This document shows, in pieces, positions 5,995-10,708 of a stretch of DNA of 10,708 nucleotides. Both the position numbers and the translations under genes were made by a program. The notes under the pieces are model-generated. The model was given only the letters and a program-made list of their open reading frames with translations. It was not told where the DNA came from and searched no databases. This DNA comes from Acidobacteriota bacterium (lineage in GTDB: Bacteria; Acidobacteriota; Terriglobia; Acidiferrales; UBA7541), in NCBI GenBank assembly GCA_003161495.1, contig PMOP01000064.1, forward strand, positions 1 to 10,708, given 5' to 3'. The stretch's first letter is position 1, and every line of letters begins with the position of its first letter.

Positions 5995-7074
5995 CTAGAT
6001 CAGTTTGCGCCACCAGCTTTGCTCGGAAGGTAGCGGCGGCAGCAGCACCGTCGCGGTCATTCCGGACATGAGAGTTCGCGCGGTGTTGGAGACGGCCACT
6101 TTAATTTCAAAAGTTTTGATATCGCGCTTGGTGCGGCTCACGTCACGCTGGGTCGCAAAATCGCTTTCCACTCCCTTGAAAATGACGGTGCCGTCAAGAA
6201 TTTTACCGGAGGGGAGTTGCACGTCGATCCGCTGCTTGAGGCCGACGCGATCAATGTATGTTTCCTCCACATCGGCCTGCACCCAGAGATGGTCCACATC
6301 CAGAACCGTCACGATCGGCTCGCCCACCTGCAGCACTTCGCCTTGCCGGGCGGCGCGAACGGAAACGACACCGTCCAGAGGCGCGAAAACTTTGGTGTAC
6401 CCGAGGTGCACGTCCGCAGTGGCTTTATCGGCGCGCGCTTGCTCAAGCTGGGCGCGCGTAGCCGCCAGATCGGTTTGCTGAACGTCGAGCTGCTTCCGGT
6501 TTGCTGTGGCCACCGCCACTTGCGCTTCCGATGCGCGCACTTGATCTTCGATGGATTTGACGGCCGCGTCGGATGCCTGCATGGCGGCGAGCGCGAGGTC
6601 GCGGTCTTGCGCGGCGGCCACGCCGGCGTCGAACAAACTTTGTTCGCGCTTGTACGTGGTTTGATCGCGCCACAGATTGGCCTGGGCTTGCGTGAGTTGC
6701 GAGCGCACAGAGGTCAGAGTAGCTTCGGCCTGGCGCACGGAAGCGCTGGTTTGGTCGTCCGTCCAACTGCGCGTGCCCGCGGCCGAAAGAACTTTGTTCT
6801 CCAGCATGTGGATATTGGCTTCGGCGGAATCGCGCGCCGTGATCCATTCTGCCGGATCGATTTCCGCGATCAGGTCGCCTTTGTGGACCTCGGAACCCTC
6901 ATCCACGGTGAGGCGGATCATGCGGCCGGCGATTTGCGAACTCACAATCACATCGTTGCCGGTGACAATTCCGGTGAGCGGAATTTCCTTACCCCTCGGC
7001 GTGGTCGTCAGATACACGATCACCGAGATGGCAAACAACACGCCGACAAACACAAAAAATTTGGACATTTTCAT
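5995..7074 (-). CDS. HlyD-family membrane fusion protein of an ABC efflux pump
   Basis: Periplasmic adaptor linking an inner-membrane exporter to an outer-membrane channel, 359 residues. An N-terminal transmembrane anchor (about 5-24) is followed by the first half of the barrel-sandwich (lipoyl) domain (about 40-76, with VDEGSEVHKGDLIAEIDPAEW split around residue 70). A long alanine/glutamine-rich coiled-coil hairpin follows (about 77-222). The second lipoyl half is APLDGVVSVRAARQGEVLQV (231-250), and then comes a beta-barrel domain with VDHLWVQADVEE (260-271). The start is ATG 7074. An alternative ATG at 7068 gives the same anchor, and neither has a strong ribosome binding site. As the first gene of the operon with the ABC-2 ATPase and permease, it defines a tripartite-type pump. 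No TolC-like gene is in the window. Confidence 0.92.
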   Translation of the reverse strand: MKMSKFFVFVGVLFAISVIVYLTTTPRGKEIPLTGIVTGNDVIVSSQIAGRMIRLTVDEGSEVHKGDLIAEIDPAEWITARDSAEANIHMLENKVLSAAGTRSWTDDQTSASVRQAEATLTSVRSQLTQAQANLWRDQTTYKREQSLFDAGVAAAQDRDLALAAMQASDAAVKSIEDQVRASEAQVAVATANRKQLDVQQTDLAATRAQLEQARADKATADVHLGYTKVFAPLDGVVSVRAARQGEVLQVGEPIVTVLDVDHLWVQADVEETYIDRVGLKQRIDVQLPSGKILDGTVIFKGVESDFATQRDVSRTKRDIKTFEIKVAVSNTARTLMSGMTATVLLPPLPSEQSWWRKLI

Positions 7075-7107
7075 AATGCGGGGCCGCGTGTATGCACAGG
7101 GAGTGTC

Positions 7108-7143
7108 ATATTCATTCGATCAACTAGTTTACGGTAGGAATAT
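7108..7143. promoter_or_regulatory. 36-bp dyad, candidate operator for the efflux operon
   Basis: An inner perfect palindrome AACTAGTT (7122-7129) and outer arms ATATTC (7108-7113) and GAATAT (7138-7143) share exactly the same centre. In all, 13 of 18 base pairs across the dyad are complementary. It covers the candidate -10 hexamer 35-69 bases upstream of the HlyD ATG, where a repressor such as a TetR-family protein would commonly bind. No regulator gene is adjacent, so the binding protein is unknown. Confidence 0.35.
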
Positions 7144-7154
7144 CGCGGCCACAA
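7126..7154 (-). promoter_or_regulatory. Candidate promoter of the efflux operon
   Basis: On the minus strand TTGTGG (7154-7149, three of six matches) is followed after exactly 17 bases by TAAACT (7131-7126, four of six matches). The -10 overlaps the inner palindrome of the dyad at 7108-7143. Transcription from about 7119 would give a leader of about 45 bases before the ATG at 7074. The hexamers are mediocre, and the position and the dyad carry most of the support. Confidence 0.4.
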
Positions 7155-7196
7155 GAAATTGCGGGAAGGGGAGGTGTCCATAGCCGTGAGGCTGGA

Positions 7197-7268
7197 GTAG
7201 CACAGGCTTCAGCCTGTGGGTTTTAGTCCTTGCGAGTACAAAACCCCACAGGCTGAAGCCTGTGCTAC
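7197..7268. repeat. Palindromic repeat family B, copy 1 (REPIN-like)
   Basis: The arms at 7197-7224 and 7240-7268 are inverted copies differing only by one extra C, around a 15-base core. Each arm is itself a hairpin, CACAGGCT-TC-AGCCTGTG, followed by GGGTTTT or GGGGTTTT, so each strand carries a terminator-like structure. The outer bases are GTAGCACAGG paired with CCTGTGCTAC. The core begins AGTCC-N2-GCG, shared with copy 2 when that copy is reversed. It lies downstream of the sigma-factor operon and upstream of the efflux promoter, so it may end transcription of the former. Confidence 0.9.
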
Positions 7269-7288
7269 ACAAAAACAGAAAACTCATC

Positions 7289-7624
7289 CTACGGATTCGG
7301 CTGCGGCGCCGGCGTGCGAGATCCGCCGCAACGGCTGCGCATGCCTTCGCGGAATTTCTCGCGTTCCTCGGGCGACATCCGTTCCCAGCGCCGCATCATC
7401 TGGCCCCTCCAACCGAACCCGCCGCGTCCGGGGCGGAATCCCCCAAATAGCAGCCGCCCCAGCACCATCAATCCCACGGCCTGCCAAAATGTAATAGCAC
7501 GAAGGCCGAAGAGCCCCGGCATCAGATAATTCCATAGATGCGTGACCACGAAACCAAATACCGTGAAGGCCACGATGGCGATAGCCGCAAATTTCAATCC
7601 GCGAAAAATTCTTCTTCCTCTCAT
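7289..7624 (-). CDS. Small two-helix membrane protein paired with the sigma factor
   Basis: A 111-residue protein I do not recognise by family. It has a basic N-terminus (MRGRRIFRGLK), two hydrophobic segments (about 11-30 and 43-61), a glycine/arginine-rich linker (62-74), then a charged helix with MSPEEREKFREGM (83-95) and a C-terminal tail with one Cys and several prolines. The start at ATG 7624 is preferred over ATG 7630, because AAGGAGA (7631-7637) touches 7630 but is spaced six bases from 7624. That binding site overlaps the stop codon of the sigma factor, so the two genes are co-transcribed and probably translationally linked. A role in controlling the sigma factor is possible from position alone; no zinc-binding anti-sigma motif is visible. 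Confidence 0.8.
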   Translation of the reverse strand: MRGRRIFRGLKFAAIAIVAFTVFGFVVTHLWNYLMPGLFGLRAITFWQAVGLMVLGRLLFGGFRPGRGGFGWRGQMMRRWERMSPEEREKFREGMRSRCGGSRTPAPQPNP

Positions 7625-7630
7625 GTTCAT

Positions 7631-7637
7631 TCTCCTT
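7631..7637 (-). promoter_or_regulatory. Ribosome binding site deciding the start of the small membrane protein
   Basis: AAGGAGA on the minus strand lies directly against ATG 7630 but six bases from ATG 7624, so 7624 is the likely start. It overlaps the TAA stop codon (7638-7636) of the upstream sigma-factor gene. Confidence 0.7.
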
Positions 7638-8223
7638 ATTTCCCCGCAAAATCGTCGTAGAGGGACTGCAGCCTGCGGCGTAAATGAAGCACCGCCGGAT
7701 GCTTGCGAGACAGAAGCGTGTTCACGCTCACACCCGTTTCGGCGGAAATTTCCTTGAAGCTGAACCCATCGAATTCGTGCGCCAGAAAAACTTCGCGCTG
7801 GTCCTCCGGAAGTTCGTCCACTGCGGCTTCAAGTTCTTCCTGCAAAATACTTCGCGCGTAGGCGGCCTCCGGTCCCGCATCGGGCGATGGAAGCAATTCT
7901 TCGAGCGAAAGCGAATCGCCGTCTTCCGAGTCTGAATCTTTTGCGGGCAAAAACGGCTCCGGTTTTTTCTTCCGGAAAGCGTCAATGATTCGGTTGCGGG
8001 CCACGCGATACAGCCACGCGCCCACCTGCTCGATGGGCTTCATCAGCCGGTAAGCTTCGATGAGCTCGTAGAAAACATCCTGGAGGATATCTTCCGCTTC
8101 GCTCTCATCGGCAACGCGCCTGCGAATGAAATTGCGCAGGCGGCCTCGCTCCCGGCCGATCGTTTCGTTGAGCCGCTGGTCCTGCTCAGCCATGATCCAG
8201 TATGTGCTCGCAGCCTTGTCCAT
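7636..8223 (-). CDS. ECF-type RNA polymerase sigma factor
   Basis: A sigma-70 family protein of 195 residues with only regions 2 and 4, the extracytoplasmic-function layout. Region 2 spans about 28-88, with the core-binding DILQDVF (45-51) and the promoter-melting segment VGAWLYRVARNRIIDAFRKKK (67-87). An acidic linker of about 45 residues follows, which is long for the class. Region 4 (about 133-190) contains LPEDQREVF and the helix-turn-helix FSFKEISAETGVSVNTLLSR. The start could be ATG 8223, GTG 8229 or ATG 8193; none has a strong ribosome binding site, and 8223 is used here. The next gene encodes a small membrane protein whose ribosome binding site overlaps this stop codon. No classical zinc-type anti-sigma gene is adjacent, so the inducing signal is unknown. 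Confidence 0.9.
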   Translation of the reverse strand: MDKAASTYWIMAEQDQRLNETIGRERGRLRNFIRRRVADESEAEDILQDVFYELIEAYRLMKPIEQVGAWLYRVARNRIIDAFRKKKPEPFLPAKDSDSEDGDSLSLEELLPSPDAGPEAAYARSILQEELEAAVDELPEDQREVFLAHEFDGFSFKEISAETGVSVNTLLSRKHPAVLHLRRRLQSLYDDFAGK

Positions 8224-8328
8224 GATCACGAAGGGCTTTCATTAACACTCGCGCCTGCTACTAAGGAGAACGTTTGAGCGGCGAAAATATTGCAGGAAAG
8301 TAAAGGAAGGGCGGAAAATAAGAGGCTA

Positions 8329-8342
8329 TTCGTTGAAACGAA
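8329..8342. promoter_or_regulatory. 14-bp perfect palindrome upstream of the sigma-factor gene
   Basis: TTCGTT-GA-AACGAA is a perfect inverted repeat with a two-base centre. It lies six bases beyond the acetyltransferase stop codon and about 105 bases upstream of the sigma-factor ATG. Its loop is too short, and the T-run too weak, for a convincing terminator, so a protein-binding site is the other reading. Confidence 0.3.
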
Positions 8343-8347
8343 GGAGT

Positions 8348-8830
8348 TTACACGGCGTCTTTCGCCGCTGCCTCGAGGGCGTCGCCGATGAGGATGACCG
8401 GCTTCCATTCTTCCAGAAACGCCGCGCCGAGATTGTTGTAGAAATCGATGGCTTGCTTGTTCCAGTCCAGAACTTCCCAGCGCATGCAGAAATATTTTTC
8501 GCGCCACGCAATTCCGGCCACATGCTTGATCAAAGCGGTGCCGATGCCGTGTTTGCGAAAAGCAGGGCGGACAAAGAGGTCGTCCAGAAACAATCCGGCG
8601 CGCCCCTGAAAAGAAGAATAAAACTCGAAGAACATGGCGTAGCCGGCGGGCTCGCCATTCCACTGCGCAATGGCCGCCCGAAATTTCGGGCGCGGCCCGA
8701 AGCCGTCACGCGCGAGGTCTTCCGCGGTGGTGCTCATTTCGTGCTCGAGATGCTCAAACGTCGCGAGCTCACGGATCATCGTGACCAGGAGCGCGGCGTC
8801 ATTAGCGGTGGCGGGACGAATCGAAAGCAT
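8348..8830 (-). CDS. GNAT acetyltransferase, spermidine/thialysine type
   Basis: A cytoplasmic N-acetyltransferase of 160 residues, the usual size of the SAT1/SAT2-like branch of GNAT enzymes that transfer acetyl groups to polyamines or related amines. It opens IRPATANDAALL, and the branch motif LEHEM (28-32) is followed by the FGPRP segment (44-48). Then come LFLDDLFVRP (80-89), the acetyl-CoA loop RKHGIG (92-97), and LDWNKQAIDFYNNLGA (121-136) with the tyrosine expected to act as general acid. The frame is open to 8956, but ATG 8830 begins right at the domain and lies about 30 bases below a consensus -10 at 8867-8872, so 8830 is chosen. The exact amine substrate is not determined. It appears to be a single-gene unit. 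Confidence 0.9.
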   Translation of the reverse strand: MLSIRPATANDAALLVTMIRELATFEHLEHEMSTTAEDLARDGFGPRPKFRAAIAQWNGEPAGYAMFFEFYSSFQGRAGLFLDDLFVRPAFRKHGIGTALIKHVAGIAWREKYFCMRWEVLDWNKQAIDFYNNLGAAFLEEWKPVILIGDALEAAAKDAV

Positions 8831-8866
8831 CGGCACAGTCCTGATTCCTGGGAATGCAAACGCGCC

Positions 8867-8896
8867 ATTATAGACTAGCGCCACGGCAGATGTCGC
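8867..8896 (-). promoter_or_regulatory. Sigma-70-type promoter of the acetyltransferase gene
   Basis: On the minus strand a perfect TATAAT (8872-8867) is preceded, with an 18-base spacer, by GCGACA (8896-8891), which matches four of six -35 bases. Transcription would begin near 8860, about 30 bases before the ATG at 8830. This also argues against the longer reading frame that begins upstream of the promoter. Confidence 0.55.
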
Positions 8897-9061
8897 CTGA
8901 AAGAGAATTGCGGTCCCCGGCGAGTTTTTGAGAATTGCGATAAGGCCACGCGGCATTTAAACGCAAGGCTGACGCATTGCATTCCGGACGGTCACGGGTG
9001 TACGTTATCGCCACCGGAAGCCCAAATCCAAAACCCGGCACGAAGGCCTGAGGAGGTCGCA

Positions 9062-10153
9062 ATGAAACGCTTTGCGCTTGCTCTAGCATTTTTCATGGCT
9101 GCGCCGCTGGCGCTGTTTGCCCAGCAGTCTGCTCCGCAGATTCCGTTTGATTCCGTTCCCAATTTGCTGAAGCTTCCGAAGGACCTTTATCTTGGCGAGG
9201 CCTCCGGCGTGGCTGTCAATTCCAAGGGACACATTTTTGTTTATTCGCGCGGTAATTCCACGGGGCCCGCTTACGCTGGCACGGCGTCGCAACTTTTGGA
9301 ATTTGGGCCGGACGGAACATTCATTCGGGAGATCGGGCACAACCTGTACGCCTGGTCGTTCGCGCATACGGTGCGAGTCGACAAGTTTGACAATATTTGG
9401 GCCGCCGACAAAGGCTCCGACATGGTCATCAAATTTAATCCCGCGGGCCAGGTCACCATGGTGTTCGGGCGAAAGCAGGAAGCCTCGGACGAAGGAACGG
9501 AGCCGCTCAAGCATCCTCATCCGCCTTTGCCTCCGGTGGACGGAATGTTTCGGCAGGTGACCGACGTGACGTGGAACGCGGCCGGTGATGCATTCATCAG
9601 CGACGGCTACATCAATTCCCGCGTGGCCAAGGTCGACATTCACGGCAAATGGCTCAAGTCATTCGGGGAACCCGGCGACGGGCCTGGACAACTCAACACG
9701 CCGCACGGAATTGCTGCCGATGCGCAGGGAAATGTTTATGTGGCGAACCGCGGCGATTCGCGCATCGAAGTGTACGACGGCGAAGGAAAATATCTTCGCG
9801 AGATCAAGATCGATGTGCCGTTTGATTACGCGAAGGAAGTCGCGGCGATCGGTCCCAAACCGATTCTCGGCGGCACGGACATGTACGCAAAACAATTGGG
9901 GCCCGGATCGCCCTGGTCGGTGTGCATCACTCCGGGACCGAATCAAGTGCTCTACGCGTCGGATGCTTTTCCCGGCCGCGTTTATAAACTCAGCCTGGAC
10001 GGAAAAGTTCTGGGCTGGCTTGGCGAGTCCGGCAAAGAGCTCAAGCAATTCGGCTGGATTCACGAAATCGCGTGCCCATCCGAAAATGAAATCTACGTTG
10101 CCGAATTGCTGAACTGGCGCGTGCAGAAACTCATTTTGCATCCGAAGAAATAA
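9062..10153 (+). CDS. Secreted NHL beta-propeller, peptidyl-hydroxyglycine lyase-like
   Basis: A 363-residue exported protein. A signal peptide is clear (MKRFALALAFFMAAPLALFA, likely cut before QQ at 21-22). The rest reads as NHL-type propeller blades, best seen at about 203-250 (GDGPGQLNTPHGIAADAQG, then VYVANRGDSRIEVYD). Features shared with peptidyl-alpha-hydroxyglycine alpha-amidating lyases are the segment FISDGYINSR (178-187), which aligns with the lyase motif holding the catalytic tyrosine, the arginine in ANRGDSR (230), and histidines at equivalent blade positions (AHTVRVD His102, PHGIAAD His215, IHEIACP His334) that could bind one metal ion. ATG 9062 has an excellent AGGAGG (9051-9056) five bases upstream. 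It is a single-gene unit ending at a repeat element. Enzymatic activity is inferred; many bacterial homologues are uncharacterised. Confidence 0.85.
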   Translation: MKRFALALAFFMAAPLALFAQQSAPQIPFDSVPNLLKLPKDLYLGEASGVAVNSKGHIFVYSRGNSTGPAYAGTASQLLEFGPDGTFIREIGHNLYAWSFAHTVRVDKFDNIWAADKGSDMVIKFNPAGQVTMVFGRKQEASDEGTEPLKHPHPPLPPVDGMFRQVTDVTWNAAGDAFISDGYINSRVAKVDIHGKWLKSFGEPGDGPGQLNTPHGIAADAQGNVYVANRGDSRIEVYDGEGKYLREIKIDVPFDYAKEVAAIGPKPILGGTDMYAKQLGPGSPWSVCITPGPNQVLYASDAFPGRVYKLSLDGKVLGWLGESGKELKQFGWIHEIACPSENEIYVAELLNWRVQKLILHPKK

Positions 10154-10170
10154 ATGGCAAGGGGGAATTG

Positions 10171-10257
10171 GTGGCGCAGGCTTCAGCCTGTGGGTTTTGG
10201 CGGCAAGCTCGAATGATCCCGCTTGGACTAAAACCCACAGGCTGAAGCCTGCGCCAC
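10171..10257. repeat. Palindromic repeat family B, copy 2 (REPIN-like)
   Basis: The 28-base arms (10171-10198 and 10230-10257) are perfectly complementary, around a 31-base core. Each arm is a hairpin, CAGGCT-TC-AGCCTG, followed by TGGGTTTT. Compared with the copy at 7197-7268 the outer bases are GTGGCGCAGG/CCTGCGCCAC, so two positions differ in both arms with pairing kept. The reversed core begins AGTCC-N2-GCG like copy 1, so the orientation is opposite. It lies between two convergent genes and could end transcription from both sides. Confidence 0.9.
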
Positions 10258-10267
10258 TAAAACCGCA

Positions 10268-10708
10268 TTATTCAAGCGCTTCTGAAGCCGAACCGGCGGG
10301 AAGCTCGATCGTGTATTTCGTGCGCATGCGCTCGCGATGCTGTGCGAGCGCGAGATCGATCAGGCGGTCGAGCAACTGGCGGTAAGGCAGACCCGTTGCT
10401 TCCCAGAGTTTCGGGTACATGCTGATGGACGTGAAGCCGGGGATGGTGTTGACTTCGTTGAGCAGGATTTTCCCAGTGCGGTTCTCGAGGAAAAAATCCA
10501 CGCGGGCCATGCCCAATAAATCGAGCGTGCGGAAGGCGCGCACGGCATACTCCTGGAATTTTTTTACTTGTGCTTTGGAGAGCTTCGCGGGAATCAGGAG
10601 GCGCGTGCCTTCCTCCAGATATTTCGCGGCGTAATCGTAGAATTCGCGGTGCGGAATGATTTCGCCGGGGATGGACGCTTTCGGATCTTCGTTGCCCAGA
10701 ACGGAAAG
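10268..10708 (-). CDS. ddl: D-alanine-D-alanine ligase, C-terminal part (partial)
   Basis: Cytoplasmic ATP-grasp enzyme that joins two D-alanines for the peptidoglycan stem peptide. The 146 residues in the window are the C-terminal part; the start lies beyond the right edge. Recognisable family segments are SVLGN at the edge, [32 protein letters not shown], the metal-binding aspartate in ARVDFF, and [11 protein letters not shown] with the metal-binding Glu and Asn. [20 protein letters not shown] follows, the usual end of the catalytic domain. After this comes a short, unremarkable tail of about 30 residues to the TAA at 10268. It converges with the propeller gene, with a family B repeat between them. 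The family call is secure. Confidence 0.93.
   Translation of the reverse strand, partial: LSVLGNEDPKASIPGEIIPHREFYDYAAKYLEEGTRLLIPAKLSKAQVKKFQEYAVRAFRTLDLLGMARVDFFLENRTGKILLNEVNTIPGFTSISMYPKLWEATGLPYRQLLDRLIDLALAQHRERMRTKYTIELPAGSASEALE

Noticed and set aside
5862..6071. Plus-strand frame with a CSAGVPPA-type peptide, possibly a small gene
   Set aside because: The peptide is the translation of the family A and B repeat arms; such frames recur wherever the element lies and are not genes.
6217..7137. Long plus-strand open frame antisense to the HlyD gene (306 codons)
   Set aside because: The minus strand gives a full-length membrane fusion protein with all domains. The antisense product has no motif and no ribosome binding site.
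8831..8956. N-terminal extension of the acetyltransferase to 8956
   Set aside because: The consensus promoter -10 lies inside it, and the GNAT domain begins right after ATG 8830.
5881..10257. CRISPR array or integron-like repeats
   Set aside because: The repeats are dispersed, inverted and kilobases apart, with no regular spacers and no cas or integrase gene nearby.

Overview
The window looks like chromosomal DNA from a GC-rich, Gram-negative soil-type bacterium, most likely an acidobacterium. This rests on the gene content, on abundant dispersed inverted-repeat elements of the 'SAGV(P/S)PA' type often seen in that phylum, and on the style of the sigma factor and beta-propeller genes. It is an inference from pattern, not from a database match. 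No gene stretch looks recently acquired. No rRNA, tRNA, CRISPR array, transposase or phage gene is visible.

Layout, left to right. (1) Positions 1-89 hold the start of a minus-strand gene that leaves the window. Divergent from it is a tightly overlapping three-gene plus-strand operon (236-2708) for an OpuC-type ABC importer: ATPase, permease and substrate-binding lipoprotein. Both junctions are ATGA overlaps. (2) A small plus-strand PilZ protein (2838-3134). (3) A minus-strand operon read from 7074 down to 3208: an HlyD-type membrane fusion protein, an ABC-2 exporter ATPase, an ABC-2 permease and a small membrane-anchored protein of unknown function. Together these look like a drug- or metabolite-efflux pump without its own outer-membrane channel. 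(4) A minus-strand pair, an ECF-type sigma factor (8223-7636) and a small two-helix membrane protein (7624-7289). (5) A minus-strand GNAT acetyltransferase of the spermidine/thialysine type (8830-8348) with its own good promoter. (6) A plus-strand secreted NHL beta-propeller (9062-10153) resembling peptidyl-hydroxyglycine amidating lyases. (7) The C-terminal part of a D-alanine-D-alanine ligase on the minus strand, cut by the right edge.

The most unusual structure is a set of dispersed palindromic elements. Family A has full copies at 1678-1751 and 5881-5953. Family B has full copies at 7197-7268 and 10171-10257, plus a solo arm at 5954-5982. Each full copy is two inverted arms around a 15-31 bp core, and each arm is itself a small hairpin (REPIN-like). 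The two copies of each family lie in opposite orientation. One copy is embedded in the reading frame of the binding-protein gene just after its start codon, where it lengthens the N-terminus and places a terminator-like hairpin inside the operon. Another splits the efflux operon. The other two sit at transcription-unit ends.

No stretch longer than 300 bases is without a gene. The main intergenic regions are 90-235 (divergent promoters), 2709-2837 (nothing clear), 3135-3207 (convergent, nothing clear), 5851-5994 (repeats), 7075-7288 (efflux promoter with a dyad, then a repeat), 8224-8347 (a 14-bp palindrome) and 8831-9061 (divergent promoter region).
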